Positions 6,866 to 13,849 of a stretch of 13,849 nt of DNA are shown here, piece after piece; position 1 is the first letter of the stretch, and every line of letters starts with the position of its first letter. A program made the translations under genes and the position numbers. The stretch covers positions 1-13,849 of the forward strand of contig DASSSO010000117.1 in NCBI GenBank assembly GCA_035776735.1, in the 5' to 3' direction. Origin of the DNA: JACDAN01 sp035776735 (GTDB taxonomy: Bacteria > Actinomycetota > Thermoleophilia > Gaiellales > Gaiellaceae). Under the pieces are notes generated by a model that searched no databases, had not been told where the DNA came from, and saw only the letters and a program-made list of their open reading frames with translations.

Positions 6866-7315
6866 GTGAACCGATTCCTCGCACTCTTGGCCGTCGCCGC
6901 GGCGGTCACGGCGCTCGTCCCCGTAGCTTCGGGCGCCGTCGACGACACGAAGGGGCCGTCCTGCGCCAACATCGTCTTCGGCGACGGTGGCTACTCGTTC
7001 TTCGCCACGCAGCCGCCATCAGCGTCACTGGACTGGCGGGTCGACCTCGCCGAGCCGAGCTGCGCGTCCGTCACCTACACCCTCTACATCTACGACTCGA
7101 CGGGCGAGAGGCTCCTCGAAACCGAGACGGTCAGCGGCGTCAGCGGCGCGGAGAGCATCAGCTTCAGCGAGGCGTTCGTCGGAGCGACGGCCACTTCAGC
7201 GGGCGTCTGCCTGGTCGGCACCACCTCGCTCGGCAGGCACGTCGCCGATCGCGCCCCAGATCTGGGCTGCGCTCCGGTCACGCCCGACGGCAGCGGCGGC
7301 GTCGGCTTCCAGTAA
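6866..7315 (+). CDS. Small secreted protein of unknown function
   Basis: This 149-residue product starts at GTG 6866 with a good ribosome binding site. It opens with a clear signal peptide, MNRFLALLAVAAAVTALVPVASGA, with predicted cleavage near residue 24. The mature part is acidic and beta-rich with four cysteines (CANIV, CASVTY, GVCLVG, LGCAPV), which suggests two disulfides outside the cell. A run resembling an Ig/FN3-like strand pattern (ASVTYTLYIYDSTGERLLETETVSG) lies near residues 70-95. I do not recognise the family. It follows the large secreted gene by 24 bp on the same strand and is probably co-expressed and co-exported, so it could be a partner or an accessory surface protein. Its stop codon is 3 bp from the stop of the opposing cyclase gene. 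Confidence 0.85.
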   Translation: MNRFLALLAVAAAVTALVPVASGAVDDTKGPSCANIVFGDGGYSFFATQPPSASLDWRVDLAEPSCASVTYTLYIYDSTGERLLETETVSGVSGAESISFSEAFVGATATSAGVCLVGTTSLGRHVADRAPDLGCAPVTPDGSGGVGFQ

Positions 7316-7318
7316 CGA

Positions 7319-10300
7319 TCAGGCGAGCGAGCGGGCCTCGGCGCGAAGCGTGCCGGCCCGCTCGCCCTCGCCGTTCTGGTCGAGGGCGTCCGCTGCGAGC
7401 TCGAGCGACTCGGCCTCCCAACGGGTGATCCCCATCTCGCCGAAGAGCTTCGCGGCTTCCTCGGCCTGAGCGGCCGCATCGGCAAACTCGCCCTGCTCCA
7501 GGCGGATACGCGAGGCGGTTCGCAGCGCATCTGCGACCGTGACCGAGTTGCCGATCGCCCGTGAGAGCTCCAAGGCCTTCTCGCACTGCTCCAGAGCCTC
7601 CTCGTGATCCCCCCGGAGTGCGAGCTTCTCCGCGAGGTTCGCATACCCCGTCGCTCGGCCGGTTCCGTGGCCGATCCGCTCGAACTCCTCGATCGCCCGT
7701 CGGTCACATGCGACCGCCTCGGCGAGCTCGCCGCGCTCCATCTCGGCGAGGCCGAGGTTGATCAGGCACGCCCCGATCTCCTCGGCGCTTCCCACGCGCT
7801 CCGCGAGCGCAAGCCCGCGGCGAAGCGCCTCGGCGGCCTCGTCGGGTCGACCGGCGTCGCGATGGGCATCTCCGATGATGCGAAGCGTCGACGCGAGTCC
7901 GCGAGGATCGTCCCGGTCCGTGAAGATGCGCTCCGCCGAGAGCGCACGCTCGAGCGCCGCGTCGTGAACGCCCAGTAGCGTTTCCGCGCGCGCCGTCTGC
8001 AGGAGCAGCTGGCCTGCGACCTCGTCGTCTTTCCGTTCGTCGAGGATCAAGCCCGCCTCGAAGGCGTCTACTCCCTCCTCGTAGCGGCCCATCACCGAGA
8101 GCGTCCATCCCCGCTCGAGCCATAGCGGCCGCAAATCCCGGCCCGCGAGAGCGTCCGTCGCAAAGGCCTGGTCGACGACCGCCAGCGCCTTCATGAACTC
8201 GCCCCGCTTTCGAAGCGTCGACGCAAGGCCGCGCCAGGCCAGCACGTCCTGCGTTTCGTCTCTGACCTCCGTGTACACCTTGAGCGCCTCGTCGTAATCA
8301 CCGACGAGGTCGCGCAGGTCGGCGAGCTCGAGCAGCATGTCCGGCAGGCGGGCCGCGAGGGCGGAATCATCCCGCGCAACCTCGATGGCGCGGCTGTAGT
8401 GGAGAATCGCCTCCGCGTTTGCGAACAGCCGCCGGGCGCGCCCCCCTGCGCGGATCAGGTACTCGGCTGCCTTCTCGCCCGCTTCCCCGAGGTAGAAATG
8501 GCGCGCCAAGAGGTCGATCGTCTCGTCACGGGCACCGTAGAGCGACTCCGCGACCTCAGCCACCCGCAGGTGAAGTGTCCGCCGTTGGCGGCGCAGAAGG
8601 CGGGAATAGGCGGCGTCCTGTACGAGGGCGTGGTGGAACATCACGACGTCTTCGCCCCCGTCGCGGCCGCGCTCGAGCAGACCGCTCTCGAGCAGTTGGG
8701 CGAGAGCGGGCTCGATCTCCGCGGGCCGTTCCTCGACGGCCTCGAGAAGCGGAAGGCGAACGCGACGCCCGATCACGGAGACGGTCTGGAGCAGCGCCGC
8801 CGCGGACCGCGGAAGAGCGTCGAAGCGGGCCGCGAGGACCTCCTCGATTGTCGCAGGAAGCGTCCGGGCATCCCAGCCGGAGCGCATGCGCCAGCCGCCG
8901 TCAGTCGAGACGAGCACCTCCTCGTCCTGCAACGAGCGCACAAGCTCCTGCACGAAAAACGGGTTGCCGGCGGAGCGGGCCGTCACGAACTCTTCGAGAC
9001 CGTGCGGAATCGCATCTCCCAGCAGGCTCTCCAGGAGCGAGTGGACGTCCGTCGTGTCAAGCGCGTCGAGGCGAAGACTCACCGAGCGCTCACCCCCGAT
9101 CGCAGTCGCGAGCTCCTCCGATTCCGGACGGCCGATCAGATAGAGCGCTGCCCGCTCGTTCTCGCATACGCTCACGAGCTCGGTAATGAGCGCGATCGTC
9201 GAGTTGTCCGCCCAGTGAAGGTCCTCGAGCGCGAGGACCACCGGGTTCTCGGCGGCGAGGGCGCGCAGCCAGGACGCAAACGCATCGTGGAGCCCGCGGC
9301 GAAACGCTTCGGGCTCGAGCGCCGCAACGCCGTCGCCTTCGGGAATCGACAGGGAGAGGAGTCGAGCAAAGTACGGCACGGCGTTCGGCACGGCGCGAAG
9401 CAGGATCTGGAGTCTCATGGCCGCCTCGCCGGGATCGAGCTCGCTCCGGAGATCCGCCGTCCGTCGAAGGAGGTCGATGAGCGGCCAGTACGCGAGTTCC
9501 GCCCCATAGGAGAGGCAGCGGGCGTTCAACCAGCGGATGCCGAGTGCCTCTGCGCGCTGCCGGGTCGCATCCGTCAGCCGAGACTTCCCGACGCCGGCCT
9601 CGCCGGTGAGAGCGACGACGGCGCCTTCGCCCTCGACCAGCGCCGCCAGAATCTCCTCCAGCATCGCGAGCTCGCGGTCGCGCCCGACGAAGGCAGACCG
9701 GAGGGATGTCGGCGTGACTCGCTCGCCGACGAGCCGCCACGCGCGCACGGGCTCGCTCTTGCCCTTCAGGGTCAGGTCGCCGACCGGTTCGAACTCAAAT
9801 CGTTCCTCGGTGAGGCGGTACGTCAGGTCGCTGACGTAGGTCTCGTTCGGCGGCGCCACGGATTCGAGGCGCTGCGCGAGGATGATCGAGTCGCCGAGCA
9901 CGCCGTAGTCCAGTCGGGCTTCACTGCCCAGGATCCGCGCAATCGCGTGTCCGGAATTGACGCCTACGTGAAGCGTAAGCTCCGGGTCGTAAGGGAGCTC
10001 ACTACAGACGCGCTCGAGCTCGCGGTGCATCTCGAGCGCTACGAGAAGAGCCCTCACGGCGTCGTCCTCGTGACTCACCGGAGCCCCGAAGAGCGCGAGC
10101 AGCGCGTCTCCCGCGTACTTCTCGACGTACCCGTCGTACCTGCCGACGATGTCGCTGAGCGTGGTGATCACGGGGTCGATCACCTCGATCAGCTGCTCGG
10201 GATCGAGGCGATCGGCGAGAGACGTGAAGCCGGAGACGTCGGCAAACAGGGCGGTTACGAGGCGCCGCTCCTCGGGAAACTGGCCACCCGTCTCGACGAG

Positions 10301-10489
10301 ACGGTCGGCGACCCGGCCGGTGACGAAGCTACGGAGCGCCGACGCGACGTCGGTTTCGTCTGCCGCCGGCTCGCGGGCAGCCTCGGCAGGAGCCTCTGCA
10401 GCAGGCGTACCGCAGTGTCCGCAGAAGCGCATTCCCGACGGGTTCTCTCCGCCGCACGAGCCGCAAAGCCAGGTCCCATCCGCCGCCAC
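7319..10489 (-). CDS. Multidomain regulator: zinc ribbon, class III nucleotide cyclase, AAA-type ATPase, TPR tail
   Basis: The 1056-residue protein has these parts in order. A zinc ribbon has Cys9, Cys12, Cys23 and Cys26 (CGSC and CGHC). A class III adenylate/guanylate cyclase domain spans about 75-255, with metal Asp84 in LFADVSGFTSL, EKYAGDALLALFG with Lys124 and Asp128, GVNSG, and substrate-pocket Asp194 in LDYGVLGD. A KGKSEPVRAW connector leads to a STAND/AAA ATPase with Walker A GEAGVGKS (296-303) and Walker B VVLALEDLHWAD (about 417-428). From about residue 640 to the end is an Ala/Leu-rich helical array with TPR-type spacing, such as ALRRGLALAERVG and ALEQCEKALELSRAIG. The position of the transition-state Asn (NLAxR in relatives) is Ile203, while Arg207 is kept, so catalysis may be weakened. 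No LuxR-type DNA-binding domain follows the TPRs. The start is GTG 10489, with no strong ribosome binding site, so the N-terminus is less certain. It is cytosolic, with no membrane segments. Confidence 0.92.
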   Translation of the reverse strand: MAADGTWLCGSCGGENPSGMRFCGHCGTPAAEAPAEAAREPAADETDVASALRSFVTGRVADRLVETGGQFPEERRLVTALFADVSGFTSLADRLDPEQLIEVIDPVITTLSDIVGRYDGYVEKYAGDALLALFGAPVSHEDDAVRALLVALEMHRELERVCSELPYDPELTLHVGVNSGHAIARILGSEARLDYGVLGDSIILAQRLESVAPPNETYVSDLTYRLTEERFEFEPVGDLTLKGKSEPVRAWRLVGERVTPTSLRSAFVGRDRELAMLEEILAALVEGEGAVVALTGEAGVGKSRLTDATRQRAEALGIRWLNARCLSYGAELAYWPLIDLLRRTADLRSELDPGEAAMRLQILLRAVPNAVPYFARLLSLSIPEGDGVAALEPEAFRRGLHDAFASWLRALAAENPVVLALEDLHWADNSTIALITELVSVCENERAALYLIGRPESEELATAIGGERSVSLRLDALDTTDVHSLLESLLGDAIPHGLEEFVTARSAGNPFFVQELVRSLQDEEVLVSTDGGWRMRSGWDARTLPATIEEVLAARFDALPRSAAALLQTVSVIGRRVRLPLLEAVEERPAEIEPALAQLLESGLLERGRDGGEDVVMFHHALVQDAAYSRLLRRQRRTLHLRVAEVAESLYGARDETIDLLARHFYLGEAGEKAAEYLIRAGGRARRLFANAEAILHYSRAIEVARDDSALAARLPDMLLELADLRDLVGDYDEALKVYTEVRDETQDVLAWRGLASTLRKRGEFMKALAVVDQAFATDALAGRDLRPLWLERGWTLSVMGRYEEGVDAFEAGLILDERKDDEVAGQLLLQTARAETLLGVHDAALERALSAERIFTDRDDPRGLASTLRIIGDAHRDAGRPDEAAEALRRGLALAERVGSAEEIGACLINLGLAEMERGELAEAVACDRRAIEEFERIGHGTGRATGYANLAEKLALRGDHEEALEQCEKALELSRAIGNSVTVADALRTASRIRLEQGEFADAAAQAEEAAKLFGEMGITRWEAESLELAADALDQNGEGERAGTLRAEARSLA

Positions 10490-10584
10490 GACGCAAGGAT
10501 ATGCCTCGACAGACGTCGTCTCGGACTCACCGCTGCACAGCCGTTCTCCGACGCCATTTCGATTTCGAACGGGTGTGTTCCGCG

Positions 10585-10610
10585 CCGATGCCGGCTTTGC
10601 CCGGCGTCGG
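10585..10610. terminator. Hairpin downstream of the MFS gene, possible terminator
   Basis: CCGATGCCGG, loop CTTTGC, CCGGCGTCGG forms a 10-bp stem with one G-T wobble on the plus strand. On the minus strand, where the operon transcript would end, that pair becomes an A-C mismatch. It lies 64 bp past the MFS stop with no U tract, so Rho-independent termination is possible but weakly supported. Confidence 0.35.
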
Positions 10611-10629
10611 TCAGACGAGCGTGAGCATC

Positions 10630-10643
10630 ACAGCGCACGCTGT
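10630..10643. repeat. Short inverted repeat in the cyclase/MFS spacer
   Basis: ACAGCG-CA-CGCTGT is a perfect 6-bp dyad with a 2-bp centre. Spacing this tight is too short for an RNA hairpin loop but fits a protein-binding operator half-site pair. No second copy was noticed in the window, so function is unproven. Confidence 0.25.
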
Positions 10644-10674
10644 CTGCGCCGTCGTGACGTAGGGCTGCCGGATG

Positions 10675-11916
10675 CTAGGTCGGCTCAGGCTGCACGGCCG
10701 CTGCAACCTCGAGCCGCCCGAAGCCGCGGACGGACGGCACCGCCGCCACGACGGCGCTCGAGAAAAGGGCGAAGGCCGCCGCCGCGAACAGCACCCCCTC
10801 CGTGCCGAAGGCCTCGGCGGCCGGCCCGGCGAGCGCGAAGCCGACCGGCATCAGCGCGAATGAGCCGACCGTGTCGTACGCGCTCACGCGCGCCAGCGCA
10901 GCCGGCGTCACCCGCTGCTGCAGCGCAGTGATCCAGATAACCTCGATCAACCCCTCGGTGATCCCGCAGCAGAACCCGGCGACGGCAATCAACGGTGTGG
11001 CGGCCGGCACCCCGAGCGCGAGCGCGAACAGGGCGCAGCCGGAGCCGAATGACAGAACGGCGACCAGCAGTGGCCGAGCGGGCCTGAGCCGGGACGCCGC
11101 AGCGCTTCCGGCGATCACTCCGATTCCCATCGCCGCTGCGATGAAGCCCCAGTCGGCTGCCCCGCCGAGCTCGCGGTCGGCCACCACCGGGCCCAGGACC
11201 ATGAAGGGTGTGGTCACGAACAGCAGGAACAGCGCGGCGTGGGCGGTGACGACCCAGAGCCAGGTCCGCGAGACAAACTCGCGCCAGCCTTCACGGAGAT
11301 CGGCGAGGAACGCCGCTCGCTCGGCCGGCCGCTCGAACGTGGGAACGCGCAGCAGGAGCAGCGCGAACGCGCTGATCCCGAACGTCGCCGCGTCGATCGC
11401 GATCGCGACTCCCGAGCCCACGGTCGAGACGAGGACGCCGGCGACGGCCGGGCCGATCGTGTAGGCCCCGTTGACCGAGACGGCCAGCAGCGCGTTCGCC
11501 TCCTGGAGGCGCCCCTCGCGGACGATGCTCGGCAGAAGCGCCGTCGACGCCGGCCGCCAGAACGCCTCCCCGGCGCCGTAGACGGCCTGCAGCACGAGCA
11601 GGTGCCACAGCTCGGCCGTGCCCGTAAGAAGCAGCACGGCGAGGATCGCCTGCGTGCCGCCGCGAACGAGATCCGAGGCGATCATTACGACCTGCCGCGG
11701 CAGGCGGTCGGCCCAGACGCCACCGACGAGCAGGAAGCCCACGACTGGCACCATTCGGGCTGCGAGGACGAAACCGAGATCGGACGCCGAGCCGGTCAGG
11801 TCGAGGACGGCGAACGAGATCGCAACCGGAAGCAGCCCGTCTCCGAGCCACGACGTGGTCTGTCCAAGGAAGTAGCGCCGGAACTGGCGGTCGGCGAGAA
11901 CGCCGAGCTTGCTCAA
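10675..11916 (-). CDS. MFS-family transporter, probable drug or metabolite efflux (MFS_3-like)
   Basis: The 413-residue product has about twelve hydrophobic segments from LPVAISFAVLDL onward and the N-terminal MFS motif A variant GGVWADRLPRQVV at about residues 65-77. The opening, FRRYFLGQTTSWLGDGLLPVAISFAVLDLTGS, and the phrase FWRPASTALLPSIV are typical of the MFS_3 group, which includes enterobactin exporter EntS and macrolide efflux proteins. Its substrate cannot be read from sequence. The start is TTG 11916, whose bases overlap the TGA stop of smpB as TTGA, a 4-nt overlap that implies translational coupling. The next in-frame ATG is deep inside the first transmembrane pairs, which supports the TTG. 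It is the third gene of an rnr-smpB-MFS operon and lies on the inner membrane. Confidence 0.9.
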   Translation of the reverse strand: MSKLGVLADRQFRRYFLGQTTSWLGDGLLPVAISFAVLDLTGSASDLGFVLAARMVPVVGFLLVGGVWADRLPRQVVMIASDLVRGGTQAILAVLLLTGTAELWHLLVLQAVYGAGEAFWRPASTALLPSIVREGRLQEANALLAVSVNGAYTIGPAVAGVLVSTVGSGVAIAIDAATFGISAFALLLLRVPTFERPAERAAFLADLREGWREFVSRTWLWVVTAHAALFLLFVTTPFMVLGPVVADRELGGAADWGFIAAAMGIGVIAGSAAASRLRPARPLLVAVLSFGSGCALFALALGVPAATPLIAVAGFCCGITEGLIEVIWITALQQRVTPAALARVSAYDTVGSFALMPVGFALAGPAAEAFGTEGVLFAAAAFALFSSAVVAAVPSVRGFGRLEVAAAVQPEPT

Positions 11917-12374
11917 CGAGAACGCTGCTTCAGCGCGCGTTGGACCTCGCGGTCCATGTCCCTCCGCGCGATGTCGCGCCGCTTGTCGCGTACGTCCTTG
12001 CCGCGCGCGAGCGCGATCTCGACCTTCACCCGGCCGTTCTTGAAGTACAGGCGCGTCGGAACGAGCGTGAATCCCCGCTCTTGAACCTTCCCGATCAGCG
12101 ATGCGATCTCGCTCCGGTGGAGAAGCAGCTTGCGGTCGCGGTCCGGCTCGTGATTGCGATCACCGGCCTGTTCGTACGGCGCGATGTGCGAGCCGACGAG
12201 CCAGAGCTCGCCGTCCCGGATGTCCGCGTACGACCGCTGGAGCTGGGCCTGACCCCGGCGGAGCGACTTGACCTCCGAGCCGGTCAAAACCAGGCCGGCC
12301 TCGTGCCGCTCGAGCAGGTGGTACTCGTGCCGGGCCTTTCGGTTCTCTGCGATCAGCTTCTCGCCGGGGGCCAT
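11913..12374 (-). CDS. smpB: SsrA-binding protein SmpB
   Basis: The 153-residue length is normal for SmpB. Recognisable family segments are NRKARHEYHLLERHEAGLVL, GSEVKSLRRGQ (about 33-43), GELWLVGSHIAPYEQA (about 55-70), the NHEPDRDRKLLLHR block, and LVPTRLYFKNGRVKVEIALARGK near 105-127. A basic C-terminal tail follows (DKRRDIARRDMDREVQRALKQ); this tail enters the mRNA channel of the stalled ribosome. SmpB forms an oligonucleotide-binding-fold partner of tmRNA and delivers it to non-stop ribosomes. The ATG at 12374 lies 4 bp after the rnr stop, and its GAGG lies against that stop, so translation is likely coupled to RNase R. The matching ssrA gene is in this window on the same strand. Confidence 0.97.
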   Translation of the reverse strand: MAPGEKLIAENRKARHEYHLLERHEAGLVLTGSEVKSLRRGQAQLQRSYADIRDGELWLVGSHIAPYEQAGDRNHEPDRDRKLLLHRSEIASLIGKVQERGFTLVPTRLYFKNGRVKVEIALARGKDVRDKRRDIARRDMDREVQRALKQRSR

Positions 12375-12378
12375 CGCC

Positions 12379-13849
12379 TCATTGTGGCGAGTCAGGACGG
12401 GCAGGCCTGAGCTCGATCTTCCCCTCGGAGCGGTTGATCTCGGCGACCAGGACGTCGATCGGGTCGCCGAGCCTGAAGGTCCGCTTCGTGCGCCGCCCGA
12501 CGAGCGCGGTCCCGAGCTCGTTCAGCTCGAAGTAGTCGCCCGGGAGGCGCCGCACCGGCAGATAGCCCTCGAACACCTCGCCGAAGCGGACGAAGAGGCC
12601 CGAGCCGATGACCCCGTTGACCTCGCCCCCGAACGCCGCCTCCCAGCCCCGCTCGATGAGCACGGCGTCGAGCAGCCAGGCGAGGCAGATGTCGTCGGCG
12701 CGGTACTCGAGGTCGGCGTAGCTGCGCTCCCGCGTCGACGCGTGCTCTGCGACCACGTCCAGCTCCTCGGGCAGCGGCTCGTCGGCAACGCCCAGTTCCC
12801 GGAGCAGCGCGCGGTGCACGACGAGGTCCGGATAGCGCCGGATCGGCGAGGTGAAGTGAGAGTAGGCGGGGCTGGCGAGACCGGAGTGGCCGAGGTTGCC
12901 GGTGTCGTACCGCGCCTGCTTCAGCGCGCGGAGCACGAGCGCGGGGAAGGCCTCGAGGCCGCGCCCGGACTGGGCGACGTACTCGGAGACGCGCTCGCTG
13001 GTCTCCGCTGCCAGCCTCGCCGCCAGGCCGGGAGTCAGGCGCTCCTTCGCCGGCGCCGCCGGCGTCGGGACGTCGAGGTCGGCGAGCTTGGCCAGGAGCA
13101 GGTTGACCGCCTGGGGGTCGGGCCGCTCGTGCACCCGGTACATGGCCTCCCGCCGGCGCCCGGCGAGCAGGCCGCCGACCGCCTCGTTGGCGAGGATCAT
13201 CAGCTCCTCGACGAGCATGTGGGCGTGCGGCTCCGACTCGAGCCAGGCGCGCTCGACCCCGCCCTCCCCGTCGAACTCGAACTCGATCTCGCGGGTCGTG
13301 ATCCGGAGCGCCCCGCGCGCGAACCGGCGCCTACGGAGCTCCAGCGCGAGCGCCTCGGCCAGCCGGAGGCCCTCGGCGACCTCCGCGCCGATCGTCTCCT
13401 GGCCGCGGAGCACCCGCTCGGCCTGGCCGTAGGTCAGCCGCTCGCGGCTCCGGATCACCGAGCGGTAGAAGGTCGGCTCGCCCGGATCGAAGTTCGCGTC
13501 GAACGGCACCTCGACGGTGACGCAGAGGCGGTCCTCGCGCGGGCGGAGGCTGCAGAGGTCGTTGGAGAGCTCCGGCGGCAGCATCGGCGCGACCAATCCG
13601 GGGACGTACACCGAGAAGGCCCGGTCGGCCGCACCACGGTCGAGCGGCGAGCCGGCCGGGACGAAGTGGGAGACGTCGGCGATGTGGATCCAGGCGCGGT
13701 GGCCGTCACCTTCCCTACGCACTGCGACCGCGTCGTCGAAGTCCTTGGCGGTGTCGGGGTCGATCGTGAAGCAGAGCTCGTCTCGCAGGTCGACGCGTCC
13801 CTCGAGGCTCGGCGCCGGGGCGTCGTGCGGCTCGAACGCGGATCGCACT
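12379..13849 (-). CDS. rnr: Ribonuclease R (RNB domain plus S1), N-terminal part outside window
   Basis: About 490 C-terminal residues are visible; the frame runs off the right edge without a true start. The catalytic RNB motif FTIDPDTAKDFDDAVAV carries the metal-binding aspartates (visible residues 30, 36, 38 and 39). Further family blocks are IHIADVSHFVP, LPPELSNDLCSLRP, the SHFTSPIRRYPDLVVHR box near residue 330, and a C-terminal S1 RNA-binding domain beginning GVIGSGLFVRFGEVFEGYLP. The N-terminal cold-shock domains would lie outside the window. The end is short, with no lysine-rich tail beyond S1 such as that of the E. coli enzyme. RNase R is a processive 3'-5' hydrolase that degrades structured RNA and non-stop mRNAs released by trans-translation. 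smpB starts 4 bp after its stop. Confidence 0.95.
   Translation of the reverse strand, partial: VRSAFEPHDAPAPSLEGRVDLRDELCFTIDPDTAKDFDDAVAVRREGDGHRAWIHIADVSHFVPAGSPLDRGAADRAFSVYVPGLVAPMLPPELSNDLCSLRPREDRLCVTVEVPFDANFDPGEPTFYRSVIRSRERLTYGQAERVLRGQETIGAEVAEGLRLAEALALELRRRRFARGALRITTREIEFEFDGEGGVERAWLESEPHAHMLVEELMILANEAVGGLLAGRRREAMYRVHERPDPQAVNLLLAKLADLDVPTPAAPAKERLTPGLAARLAAETSERVSEYVAQSGRGLEAFPALVLRALKQARYDTGNLGHSGLASPAYSHFTSPIRRYPDLVVHRALLRELGVADEPLPEELDVVAEHASTRERSYADLEYRADDICLAWLLDAVLIERGWEAAFGGEVNGVIGSGLFVRFGEVFEGYLPVRRLPGDYFELNELGTALVGRRTKRTFRLGDPIDVLVAEINRSEGKIELRPARPDSPQ

Larger units (their letters stand above)
10490..10674. other. Intergenic region between the cyclase and MFS genes
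   Basis: This 185-bp spacer separates the MFS stop from the cyclase start on the minus strand. It holds a long imperfect hairpin (10585-10610) and a short dyad (10630-10643). I see no open frame with recognisable content and no convincing -10/-35 pair, though a promoter for the cyclase gene would be expected here. Confidence 0.4.

Noticed and set aside
7319..10489. Idea that this cyclase supplies the signal for the TIR protein, as in Pycsar
   Set aside because: Pycsar cyclases sit directly beside their effectors and are short. This protein is 5 kb away on the other strand, carries zinc-ribbon, ATPase and TPR parts typical of housekeeping regulators, and lacks the transition-state Asn. The TIR protein also shows no cNMP-binding domain of the Pycsar type.
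8399..10624. 741-codon open frame on the plus strand opposite the cyclase gene
   Set aside because: Its translation is low-complexity and Arg/Glu-rich with no recognisable domain, while the minus strand encodes an unmistakable cyclase-ATPase. Such shadows are expected at this GC content.
1..13849. CRISPR array, insertion sequence or rRNA gene
   Set aside because: No regularly spaced repeats, transposase motifs or rRNA-like segments were noticed on either strand.

Overview
The window is very GC-rich, by eye about two thirds G+C. It carries GTG and TTG starts, strong third-position GC bias and long antisense shadow frames. These traits, together with the rnr-smpB gene pair, a tmRNA-type ssrA, and a large secreted protein built from HYR/PKD-like modules with a C-terminal domain resembling the PxKF type, suggest a high-GC actinobacterium, perhaps of the Thermoleophilia (Gaiellales/Solirubrobacterales). 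That placement is inference from gene style and cannot be proven from this sequence.

Layout, left to right. (1) Positions 1-1137, minus strand: an NmrA-like NAD(P)-binding protein followed by a DHFR/RibD C-domain protein cut by the window edge, probably one small operon. (2) Positions 1207-2124, plus strand, divergent from it: a TIR-like nucleotide-binding domain of the CBASS effector type, joined to a C-terminal beta-rich domain that looks like the Cap15-type cyclic-dinucleotide-sensing barrel. No CD-NTase synthase gene is visible. (3) Positions 2169-2534, minus strand: a complete ssrA (tmRNA) with G3-U70, T-arm and a tag ending LALAA. A perfect short hairpin separates it from the TIR gene. 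(4) Positions 2756-7315, plus strand: a 1361-residue secreted modular protein with a degenerate zinc-protease-like centre, then a small secreted protein 24 bp downstream. (5) Positions 7319-10489, minus strand, meeting the small gene tail to tail with only 3 bp between: a 1056-residue multidomain regulator (zinc ribbon, class III nucleotide cyclase, AAA-type ATPase, TPR-rich tail). (6) Positions 10675-13849, minus strand: a tightly packed rnr-smpB-MFS operon, with rnr cut by the right edge.

Functional picture. RNase R, SmpB and tmRNA are the three core actors of trans-translation and non-stop mRNA decay, and all lie here on the same strand, though ssrA is about 9.4 kb from smpB with unrelated genes between. 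The MFS gene is probably translationally coupled to smpB. The most interesting object is the TIR fusion gene lying against the 3' end of ssrA, a classic landing site for genomic islands. It may be an orphan nucleotide-triggered NADase of the antiphage type. Other points of note are the cyclase, whose transition-state asparagine position holds isoleucine, and the large secreted protein, whose protease-like motif has lost its first zinc histidine.
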